Below are positions 16,506 through 25,039 of a DNA stretch of 64,000 nt, piece after piece (within the stretch, counting starts at the first letter, position 1; each line of letters begins with the position of its first letter). The DNA is from Streptomyces sp. NBC_00464 (GTDB taxonomy: Bacteria; Actinomycetota; Actinomycetes; Streptomycetales; Streptomycetaceae). The DNA lies in NCBI RefSeq assembly GCF_036013915.1, contig NZ_CP107899.1, forward strand, positions 1,240,001-1,304,000. Reading direction: 5' to 3'. The notes below the pieces were generated by a model. That model was not told the origin of the DNA, did no database searches, and worked only from the letters and a program-made list of their open reading frames with translations. Position numbers and translations under genes: made by a program.

Positions 16506-17863
16506 TTCTCGTCGTCTCCTTGCTCGTCCTGGTCGCCCAGGTGGTCGTGGCCGTCCGAATCCGGTGCGGGGGCCCGCCCGGCGACGCTCCTGCCGATCAG
16601 GGTGCCCTGCTGGAGTGCCGCCCAGGAAGACTCGGCCTGCTCAGGTGTACGGGACACCTGTCCGGCGGCCGGGACGGCGGGGGCCGTGACGGCCGGCGCG
16701 GGACGCGGCGCCCGCCGGCGCCTGCTGGGCAGCCCCGAGGCCGCCGCTGCGGGCTGCGGTTCCTCCGGTCCGGGTTCTGCGGGGCCGGCCGGCCGGTCCG
16801 GGACGGGGACCGCCGACACGGGCACCGGGGCCAGGACGGAGAGGGTGTGGTCGTCCTCCAGCACGGTCAGCAGGTGGGCGGGGACGCGCAGGATGGTACG
16901 CATGCCGCCGAACGGCGAGGCCTCGATGTGGCAGTCGAAGCCGTACTGCACCACCAGCCGGCCGACGACCGCGAACCCGGTCTGCGGCGGGTCTCCCAGC
17001 TCGGTGAGGAGCACCTCGGAGGGCCCGGCCAGCAGGGCGCGGGCCCGGTCGAGCGCATCATCGTCCATGCCGATGCCCGCGTCGTCGACCACCAGGAACG
17101 CGCCGCGGCCGCCGCTCTGCTGGACCGTCACCTGCACGTCGGTGTCGGGGTGCGAGTAGGCGGTGGCGTTGGCGAGCAGTTCGGCGAGCGCGATCGCGAG
17201 GGGTTCGGCGGCCCGGGCGGCGAGCGCGAGCCGCTCGTCGCGCAGGTGGTTGGCCACCTTGATCCGCTCGTAGCCGGCGACCCGGGACTGCGCGCCGAGC
17301 ACGATCTCGACCAGGGGCGAGCGCTGCCGGGCGAGGCCCGGCCACGCGTCGCAGAGCACGGCGGTGGCCTGGGTGCGGCGCAGCGCGAGTTCGTTGCGGA
17401 AGTCGAGTTGCAGGATGCGCGGGTCGTCGTACTCGTGCTGGAGTTCGTGGAGCAGTTGCTGGGACTGGTTGAGCAGGGACTGGATCTTGGCCGAGGTGCC
17501 GCGCATCGCGGCGCGGGCGGCCGCGTCGACGCGCTGCCGTTCCTCCGTGACCGCGGTCCTGGCTGCCTGCACGGCCTCGGTGAGCAGCCGGGCCGCGCCG
17601 CCGTCGACCTCGGCCGCCTCCCGCAGTCCGGGGACCTGGGCGCTGGGGTGGGAGAGGGCGAGCGCGGCAGCCGGGATCCGCTTGCGCGCCAGTTGCCGGA
17701 TCTCGTCGACAAGGGCCGCGGTACGGGCCTCGGCGGCCTTCGCCTGGCGTTCGGCGAGCTCGGCGTGGGCCACGGCCAGCTGTTCCGAGCGGGCGGCCCG
17801 GTAGGAGCGTGCCGTTGCTGCCACGGCGGCTATGACGGCGATCACCGCCACGATCCATGCCAT
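16502..17863 (-). CDS. Conservon sensor histidine kinase-like protein CvnA
   Basis: 453 residues. Seen: one N-terminal membrane segment (MAWIVAVIAVIAAVAAT), a long helical region (~20-220, coiled-coil-like), then a HATPase_c domain with N box AELLANATAYSHPDTDV and G1 box VDDAGIGMDDD, and a Pro/Ala-rich C-terminal tail. There is no extracellular sensor domain and no convincing phospho-accepting His motif, as is usual for CvnA. It is proposed to form the membrane platform for CvnB-D. The first gene of conservon 1; the MBL-fold gene ends 90 bases upstream on the same strand. Confidence 0.88.
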   Translation of the reverse strand: MAWIVAVIAVIAAVAATARSYRAARSEQLAVAHAELAERQAKAAEARTAALVDEIRQLARKRIPAAALALSHPSAQVPGLREAAEVDGGAARLLTEAVQAARTAVTEERQRVDAAARAAMRGTSAKIQSLLNQSQQLLHELQHEYDDPRILQLDFRNELALRRTQATAVLCDAWPGLARQRSPLVEIVLGAQSRVAGYERIKVANHLRDERLALAARAAEPLAIALAELLANATAYSHPDTDVQVTVQQSGGRGAFLVVDDAGIGMDDDALDRARALLAGPSEVLLTELGDPPQTGFAVVGRLVVQYGFDCHIEASPFGGMRTILRVPAHLLTVLEDDHTLSVLAPVPVSAVPVPDRPAGPAEPGPEEPQPAAAASGLPSRRRRAPRPAPAVTAPAVPAAGQVSRTPEQAESSWAALQQGTLIGRSVAGRAPAPDSDGHDHLGDQDEQGDDEK

Positions 17864-17952
17864 GCCGTTACCGCGTTTCTGTCGTCGGGTCGGTCCTGTG
17901 TCCGGGGCGGCGGAAGCCGGTCCCGCGGCCGGGGCGGCGAAGGGCCGGTGGG

Positions 17953-18951
17953 TCAGTCCGCCCGGCCTGCCGTCTCACGGGCCTGCTCCACTTCTTGCGC
18001 GACCGCTGCGACATCGGTCATGACCTGGAGCACGCTGGGGAGTTCGGAACCGTCGAGCTGCCGGTACTCGCTTCCGATCGTGACCACCAGCCGCTCGGGG
18101 AGGCCCAGTTCGGGGTGGCGCCCCTCCCGGATCACCCGGCGGGCCGCCTCCGGGGCGGGAACGCCGGCGGCGTGGAAGGCATGGGCGCGCTCCCGCACGT
18201 ACTCCAGGTAGACGATGTGGTCGCGCACCCCGGCCCGGTCCAGCACCGGTCCGTGGCCCGGCACGACGGTCTCCGCGCCGGTGGCCAGTACCTGTTCGCA
18301 GGCCGCGATCACGTTGCTCAGCGGGCCCGCCCAGTGGATCGGGTGGTCGCCCGGCTGCTGCGGGGTCGAGGAGAAGATGATGTCGCCGCTGAACACGACG
18401 CCTTGTGCGGGCAGGTGGACCATGAGGTCCCCCGTCGTGTGCGCGGACGGCAGGGCGGTGATCCGGACGGGGTACTCCCCCAGGGTCAGTTCGAGCTCCC
18501 CCGTGAAGTAGGTCGTCGGCCGGACCGGATCGGTCTGCGACCAGTCGAAGGGGCCGAAGTGCCGCCCGAGGTAGGCGCCGAGCGCGGTGGCCGGATCGCT
18601 GCCGTTGACCAGGGCGTGCTGCTGCTGCGGAGTGGGCTCGTAGTGGATGTGCTCCCGGGCCTCGCGGGTCGCGATGATCTCCGCGTCCGGAAGCACTCCG
18701 GCGCCCCAGAAGTGGTCCCCGTTGGCGTGCGTGACGATCACACGGTCGATGGAGACGCCGTCGGGCAGCAGCTTCGTGCTCTCGGCCAGGAACTGTCCGG
18801 CCAGCACCGTGTCGTACGGGGTGTCGATCCAGAGCGCGCCACGGGGTGAGACGAGCAGGCCGCAGTTGGCCAGGCCCCAGCCCCGTTTCGGCGGGAGCCA
18901 TGCGTACAGGCCCCGGCCCAGGTCAACGACGTCTCCACCTGTGATCGACAT
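17953..18951 (-). CDS. Metallo-beta-lactamase-fold hydrolase
   Basis: A 332-residue MBL-fold protein. Seen: ALWIDTPYD (strand before the metal site), THANGDHFWGA (74-84), PSAHTTGDL, FSGDIIFSS and VPGHGPVLD, giving the His, Asp and His ligands in order. The usual HxHxDH is H75-x-N77-x-D79-H80, so the second metal-binding His is Asn. Substrate unknown. A C-terminal helical extension follows the fold. It lies upstream of conservon 1 with a 90-base gap and may be co-transcribed with it. ATG 18951 is preceded by a GGAGAC stretch. Confidence 0.8.
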   Translation of the reverse strand: MSITGGDVVDLGRGLYAWLPPKRGWGLANCGLLVSPRGALWIDTPYDTVLAGQFLAESTKLLPDGVSIDRVIVTHANGDHFWGAGVLPDAEIIATREAREHIHYEPTPQQQHALVNGSDPATALGAYLGRHFGPFDWSQTDPVRPTTYFTGELELTLGEYPVRITALPSAHTTGDLMVHLPAQGVVFSGDIIFSSTPQQPGDHPIHWAGPLSNVIAACEQVLATGAETVVPGHGPVLDRAGVRDHIVYLEYVRERAHAFHAAGVPAPEAARRVIREGRHPELGLPERLVVTIGSEYRQLDGSELPSVLQVMTDVAAVAQEVEQARETAGRAD

Positions 18952-19302
18952 GGACGCGATTATGCCGACCTCGATCCGGTCGCGCGTTCGAACCCGGCCA
19001 CGAAATCGCGCCGTTGGCGTGAAACCGACTGTTCACCACCCCGAGGTCGCCCGGCCGGTGACCGTACGAGAGCAACCGAGTCGGTCACCATGGGGAATCA
19101 ACAGGACATTGTCCAAGAAATCACCCTGTTGTTCTCACTCCCGTCACCGGTGCACGGCAGCCCGTCGTCAAACCGGGAGAGGCCGATTACCCGCTGAGCA
19201 TGGCTGGAAACAGACGCCGAAAGCCCCCGGGTGAGACCGCTGGGGGCGGCCTGCCGGGGGCTCGTGGCTCATGGGCCGGGACAGTTCGACGCTACGAAAG
19301 AC
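18952..19302. other. Intergenic region with an inverted repeat and a terminator-like hairpin
   Basis: No gene recognised. CAACAGG (19099-19105) and CCTGTTG (19125-19131) form a perfect 7-bp inverted repeat with a 19-base spacer, 150 bases upstream of the MBL gene: a possible operator. GCCCCC (19223-19228) and GGGGGC (19242-19247) form a hairpin just beyond the stop of the minus-strand lectin gene and may terminate it. Confidence 0.45.
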
Positions 19303-20646
<1,344 letters not shown>

Positions 20647-21822
20647 TCAGGAACGGACCTGCCCGCGTTCGAAGTACGCGACCAGCTCGGGGTCGAGGGC
20701 CGGCACGTCGTACGGTGCACCGCCCTCACGCAGGGAGCGGGTCGCGAGGACACCGGCGGCGACGCTCATCCGGGCGGCGACGGGTGAGGTGTCGGTGACG
20801 CCCCCGTCGCGCACGAACCGGCAGAACTCCTCCATGATCCGGGTGTCGCCACCGCCGTGCGAACCGCCGGCCTCCGGCACCCGGTAGGTGATGTCGGCGT
20901 CGGCGCGGTATCCGCTGGGGCCGGTGTTCCAGACCTTGACCTCGTCACCGGGGCCGTCGCCGAAGTTCTCCAGCCGCCCCTCGGTGCCGATGACGGTGTA
21001 GTTGCGCCAGTAGTCCGGGGTGAAGTGACACTGCTGGTAGGCGGCCACGACGCCGTTGTCGAGCTGCATGTTCATCACCGAGACGTCCTCGACGTCGACG
21101 ATGTGGTGCAGGTCCTTGCGGGCCGTCGGCGGCCAGTCGAACTCGCGCAGCCAGTTGTCCGGGCGCGGGGTGTCCGCCTCCCGGCGCGGCAGGCCGCCGT
21201 AGACGAGCAGGTCGCCCAGCGCGTTGACGCGCCGCGTGTAGCCGCCGGCCAGCCAGTGCACCACGTCGATGTCGTGCGCGGCCTTCTGGAGGAGCAGACC
21301 GGTGGTCCGGGTCCGGTCGGCGTGCCAGTCCTTGAAGTAGTAGTCGCCGCCGTAGCCCACGAAGTGGCGTACCCAGACGGCCTTGGGCTCCCCGATGTCG
21401 CCGCGGGCGATGATGTCGCGCATCAGCCGCACGACGCCCATGTGCCGCATGTTGTGGCCGACGTACAGCCGGGTCCCGGTCTCGTACGCGGCACGCAGGA
21501 CGTTGTCGCAGCTCTCGACGGTGATCCCCAGCGGCTTCTCCACGAAGACCGCCTTGCCGGCGCGGAGTGCGTCGATGGCGATGGCCTCGTGGGTGTCGTC
21601 CGGCGTGGCGATGACGACCGCGTCCAGGTCGTCCCGGTCCAGGAGCAGCTTGTAGTCCTCGACGGCGACATCGGTGGCGAAGGCCTCCGCCTCGCGACGG
21701 CGCACCTCGGGGTCGAGGTCGCAGACGGCGGTGATCGCCGATCCCCGTCCGGGGTGGTGGGCGGACGTCGCGATGGAACGGCGCAGGCCGAGCCCGATGA
21801 CGCCGAGTCGCAGGTCTGACAC
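20647..21822 (-). CDS. Gfo/Idh/MocA-family sugar oxidoreductase
   Basis: 391 residues. Seen: N-terminal dinucleotide fold LRLGVIGLGLR, VCDLDPE, the family signature FVEKPLGIT, then LYVGHNMRHMG and a C-terminal domain with LQKAAHDIDVVHWLAGG, whose His/Asp belong to the usual catalytic set. These enzymes oxidise or reduce sugar and inositol derivatives, or act as NAD-dependent glycosidases; the substrate here is open. GTG 21822 is preceded by GAAGGGA. Flanked by a secreted lectin downstream and a DeoR regulator upstream; a 16-bp inverted repeat lies about 180 bases upstream. Confidence 0.88.
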   Translation of the reverse strand: MSDLRLGVIGLGLRRSIATSAHHPGRGSAITAVCDLDPEVRRREAEAFATDVAVEDYKLLLDRDDLDAVVIATPDDTHEAIAIDALRAGKAVFVEKPLGITVESCDNVLRAAYETGTRLYVGHNMRHMGVVRLMRDIIARGDIGEPKAVWVRHFVGYGGDYYFKDWHADRTRTTGLLLQKAAHDIDVVHWLAGGYTRRVNALGDLLVYGGLPRREADTPRPDNWLREFDWPPTARKDLHHIVDVEDVSVMNMQLDNGVVAAYQQCHFTPDYWRNYTVIGTEGRLENFGDGPGDEVKVWNTGPSGYRADADITYRVPEAGGSHGGGDTRIMEEFCRFVRDGGVTDTSPVAARMSVAAGVLATRSLREGGAPYDVPALDPELVAYFERGQVRS

Positions 21823-22002
21823 GGGAGTCCCTTCTTTACGTACGGTCGTGCGGGCGAAGGCTGCCTGCGACGGCGGGCGGCACAGCTTCCGGGACCGATG
21901 GCGCGAGAGAGCACCCGCCCGGTTGGACGGACCGCACCGGTGCAGGCAGGCCGAAGCCTCCTTCGCGGCAGCATCCTCATAGTTCACGACCGCGCACCCT
22001 CA

Positions 22003-22048
22003 TGGCAAGAGTTGTTCGTTTAGGGGCACTGGCGAACATCTCTTGGCA
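22003..22048. promoter_or_regulatory. 16-bp inverted repeat upstream of the Gfo/Idh gene
   Basis: TGGCAAGAGTTGTTCG (22003-22018) and CGAACATCTCTTGGCA (22033-22048) match in 14 of 16 positions as inverted copies around a 14-base spacer. It is in the 335-base gap (21823-22157) between the Gfo/Idh start and the deoR stop; the gap holds no gene. The inner half-sites (TTGTTCG / CGAACAT) resemble ATGCTCG / CGAGCAT before the SIS gene, so the neighbouring DeoR protein may bind both. Confidence 0.55.
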
Positions 22049-22157
22049 TTCATCCACCGCAGCCGACGTCGTCGGAGAGCACCCGGGAGCCCGCACCGGG
22101 CGCGACGGGGTCCCGGAAGCGCGGCGAACCGCAGGCGGGACGGGCGAAGCGAAGTGG

Positions 22158-22958
22158 TCAGACCGCGATGACCGTGACACCGGCCTCCGTGAAGCGCGCG
22201 GTGGCCTCGGGCGTGACGCCCTTGTCGGTGACCAGGAAGTCGACCACCCCCAGATCGCAGACCCGGGCGAAGGCCCGCTTGCCGATCTTCGACGAGTCGG
22301 CCGCCACCACCACCCGCTGGGCCTGCTGGGCCAGGAGCCGGTTGATGCTGGCCTCACCCTCGTGGTGGACGTACGCGCCGCGCTCGGTGTCGATCGCGTT
22401 GACGCCCAGCACGGCGACGTCCAGCGTGATCTCGCCCAGCACGCCGCTGGCCAGCGGGCCCGTCAGCTCGTACGACTGGGGCCTGGCCACACCGCCGGTC
22501 ACCACGATCTTGATCTGCGGGCGGATCACCAGCTCGTTGGCGATGTTGAGGGCATTGGTGACCACCGTCAGGGTCGGCTGGCCGGAGGTTCCGCCCGCCC
22601 CTTCACCCACGAGGTCGGACCGCACGGCGAGCGAGCGCGCGACCTCCGTGATGGTGGTGCCGCCGGTCAGCCCCACCACCTCGCCGACCGCGACCAGTTC
22701 GGCGACGGCACGGCCGATGGCCTGCTTCTCCGGAGCGTTGCGCCCCGTCTTGTAGCGCAGGGCCAGCTCGTAGCTGACGCCGTGCGCGACCGCGCCGCCC
22801 CGGGTACGGGTGAGCAGCTGCTGTTCGGCCAACTGGTCCAGGTCACGGCGGATGGTCGCGGCCGACACGTCCAGCGTCCTGGCGGCGTCCTCGACGTCCA
22901 CCCGGCCGTGCTTGCCGACGAGTTCCAGCAGTTCGTTCCACCGGGCATCCCTGGACAA
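22158..22958 (-). CDS. DeoR-family transcriptional regulator
   Basis: 266 residues. Seen: N-terminal DeoR helix-turn-helix VDVEDAARTLDVSAATIRRDLDQL (~17-40) followed by the wing TRTRGGAV, then a sugar-phosphate-sensing DeoRC domain with GLTGGTTITEVARSL, VVTNALNIANEL, VVTGGVARP and VVVAADSSKIGKRAF. TTG 22958 is used: AGGAGA lies 7-8 bases upstream and no ATG/GTG fits as well. It is divergent from a SIS-domain gene with an operator-rich intergenic region, so it probably represses that gene and itself in response to a phosphorylated amino sugar or similar ligand. Confidence 0.9.
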   Translation of the reverse strand: MSRDARWNELLELVGKHGRVDVEDAARTLDVSAATIRRDLDQLAEQQLLTRTRGGAVAHGVSYELALRYKTGRNAPEKQAIGRAVAELVAVGEVVGLTGGTTITEVARSLAVRSDLVGEGAGGTSGQPTLTVVTNALNIANELVIRPQIKIVVTGGVARPQSYELTGPLASGVLGEITLDVAVLGVNAIDTERGAYVHHEGEASINRLLAQQAQRVVVAADSSKIGKRAFARVCDLGVVDFLVTDKGVTPEATARFTEAGVTVIAV

Positions 22959-23074
22959 GAGAACTCTCCTTACGGGCCCGGCCTGCGAGCACCCATCCCC
23001 TTGGGCGCGATCACCGGACACGCGCAAGCGTCGCACAAGGCTCCACCGAGTCAAACCATCTGCACGATCAATGC

Positions 23075-23118
23075 TTGATAATGCTCGCTCAACGCGAGTA
23101 ACGTGCGTAAACGAGCAT
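23075..23118 (+). promoter_or_regulatory. Promoter and operator of the SIS-domain gene
   Basis: TTGATA (23075-23080) and TAACGT (23099-23104), 18 bases apart, form a plausible -35/-10. Inverted half-sites ATGCTCG (23081-23087) and CGAGCAT (23112-23118) straddle the -10, and CTCGC-TCAAC-GCGAG (23084-23098) is nested inside. The layout suits repression by the divergent DeoR regulator. Confidence 0.55.
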
Positions 23119-23143
23119 CCCATCCCCAGTACGGAGTGCAAAA

Positions 23144-24028
23144 GTGTCATTTGTCGAGATCGAGACAGCCAGCCAGCCGGACTGCTGGCGCCGCGCCGCA
23201 GACCTCGCTCCGAGCCATGCCGCCGCGCTGCCCGCCCCCGGCGAGCGCATCGCCGTGGTCGGCTGCGGCACCTCGTTCTACATGGCCCAGGCATACGCCG
23301 CGCTCCGCGAGGAGTCCGGACAGGGCGAGTCCGACGCCTTCGCCGCCTCGGAGTTCCCCGCCCGCCGCCGCTACGACCGGGTCGTCGCCCTCACCCGCTC
23401 GGGGACCACGACCGAGGTGCTCGACCTGCTCGACCGGCTGCGCGGGACCACCCCCACCGTAGCCATCACCGCCGACCCGAACACACCGGTGATGGCCTCC
23501 GCCGACGCCGTCGTGGTTCTCGACTTCGCGGACGAACAGTCCGTGGTGCAGACCCGGTTCGCCACCACCCTGCTCACGCTGCTCCGCGCCCACCTCGGTC
23601 TGCACACCGACGCCGTGGTCCGTGACGCGGAGGCCGCACTGGCCGAGCCGCTGCCCGAAGGGCTGCTGGACTGCACCCAGTTCACCTTCCTCGGCCGCGG
23701 CTGGACGGCCGGCCTCGCCAACGAGGCGGCACTGAAGATGAAGGAGGCCTCGCTGTCCTGGACGGAGGCGTACGCCTCGATGGAGTACCGTCACGGCCCC
23801 ATCAGCATCGCCACCACCGGCACGGCGACCTGGACGTTCGGCGCCGCCCCCGAGGGGCTGCGCGAGCAGGTTCTCGCCACCGGCGCCCGCTGGGTGGAGA
23901 GCGGCCTGGACCCGCTGGCCGAACTGGTCCGCGTCCAGCGCCTGGCCATCGCCCGCGCCGCTGCCCGCGGTCTGGACCCGGACAGCCCGCGTCACCTGAC
24001 GCGTTCGGTGGTCCTGGCGGAGGCCTGA
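23144..24028 (+). CDS. SIS-domain sugar isomerase-like protein
   Basis: 294 residues with two sugar-isomerase (SIS) domains, like the C-terminal half of GlmS or AgaS. Seen: RIAVVGCGTSFYMAQAY and ALTRSGTTTEVLDLL (first SIS phosphate-binding loop), then FLGRGWTAGLANEAALKMKEAS and the E-A-Y-x2-M-E-Y-R-H-G-P signature, which in GlmS contributes to the active site. It lacks a glutaminase domain, so it may isomerise or deaminate an amino-sugar phosphate. GTG 23144 has CGGAG eight bases upstream. Regulated probably by the divergent DeoR protein. Confidence 0.87.
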   Translation: MSFVEIETASQPDCWRRAADLAPSHAAALPAPGERIAVVGCGTSFYMAQAYAALREESGQGESDAFAASEFPARRRYDRVVALTRSGTTTEVLDLLDRLRGTTPTVAITADPNTPVMASADAVVVLDFADEQSVVQTRFATTLLTLLRAHLGLHTDAVVRDAEAALAEPLPEGLLDCTQFTFLGRGWTAGLANEAALKMKEASLSWTEAYASMEYRHGPISIATTGTATWTFGAAPEGLREQVLATGARWVESGLDPLAELVRVQRLAIARAAARGLDPDSPRHLTRSVVLAEA

Positions 24029-24328
24029 GCCGGATAGGGAGCGGGACACAGCCGGACGGCCGTCCCCTCTCCGTGCACGGCCGGTACGAGCAGAGCCTGC
24101 GGACCCGCTGCCGGCCGTGTCCCGGCCGCGGCGGTCCCGCCGGCCGGGCCGGGCGCCTAGTTCGCACCGGCCGCGGGAGGCAACAACCTGATGTGATCCT
24201 CCCGGCGGTCCGCCGGGGAGCCGGCCGCCCGTCGCAGGACGGCCGGTCTCTCCGTGCCTCCGGTCACCCGTGCCGGCGCGGGACACCGTCCCGGGCTGCC
24301 CGGCACGGGCCCCGCGCCCCCGCAAGCC
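24029..24328. other. 300-base gap between convergent genes
   Basis: No coding frame with convincing similarity or start context. The sequence holds several GC-rich inverted repeats (for example around 24190-24245, CGGCGG...CCGCCG and CGGCCGCC...GGACGGCCG) that could terminate the convergent SIS and hypothetical genes. Nothing else seen. Confidence 0.4.
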
Positions 24329-24907
24329 TCAGGACTCCTCGAAGTAGGCGTCCAGGACCGCGTCGAAGCCCTCCGTCCACTCCTTGAGGTCGCTCCTGGC
24401 GGGCGCCTCGACCTCGGCGTTGAACCAGCGCCTGGTCGACATGTGGACCGTGATCGTGAACCGGCGGCCGAAACGGGCCGGCTTCAGCTCGACGGCACCG
24501 ATCTCGTCCCAGTGGAAGTCGGCCTCCTGGTCGTCCAGCGTGAACCGGATGCCCTCCCGGTCCGCGGAGATCGAACCACGCCGGTCGCTCACTTCGAACG
24601 ACGGACCCTCCGCGGCCCCGTCCTCGGACGAAGGGCCGTCGACCACCCCGTCCTCGTCCTCGTTCTCGTCCTCCTCGTCGTCCGACGCCGTTTCGGCGGC
24701 GGGCTCGCCGTCGGGCACCGCATCCTCGAATGCGGCCTCCACGACGGCATCGTCGGGTGCGGCACCCTCGGGTGCCGGCTCCTCGGTCTGCTCCGGGTCC
24801 TCGTCCGCCTTCGTGACGGTTCGGGGGGCCGTGAGACCAGGGATGTACGCCGGGTCTGTCCCTGCGGCGTACGCGGGCTGAGTGTTCGGATCTATACGCT
24901 GCTCCAC
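24329..24907 (-). CDS. Hypothetical protein with acidic linker
   Basis: 192 residues. The N-terminal 30 residues are followed by a long acidic, low-complexity stretch (~35-105, rich in Asp, Glu, Ala), then a compact C-terminal domain (~110-190: ISADREGIRFTLDDQEADF, IGAVELKPARFGRRFTI, RWFNAEV, LKEWTEGFDAVLDAYFEES), which looks like a small beta-rich PH-like domain. No signal peptide, no transmembrane segment. GTG 24907 (VEQRIDPNTQ) is the likely start; the frame extends to 24979. Function unknown. Confidence 0.65.
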   Translation of the reverse strand: MEQRIDPNTQPAYAAGTDPAYIPGLTAPRTVTKADEDPEQTEEPAPEGAAPDDAVVEAAFEDAVPDGEPAAETASDDEEDENEDEDGVVDGPSSEDGAAEGPSFEVSDRRGSISADREGIRFTLDDQEADFHWDEIGAVELKPARFGRRFTITVHMSTRRWFNAEVEAPARSDLKEWTEGFDAVLDAYFEES

Positions 24908-25039
24908 GGCGGGCAGTATGGCCGACGAACCTGTACGGGGCCAGTGAGGCCGCCGTTCACCGGGCCGGGGACACGGCAAGGCAAGGGCGGACCCACCCGC
25001 TCGGCCCGCCCCTCCCCCCGTTCCTCCTGCGCCCGTGGG

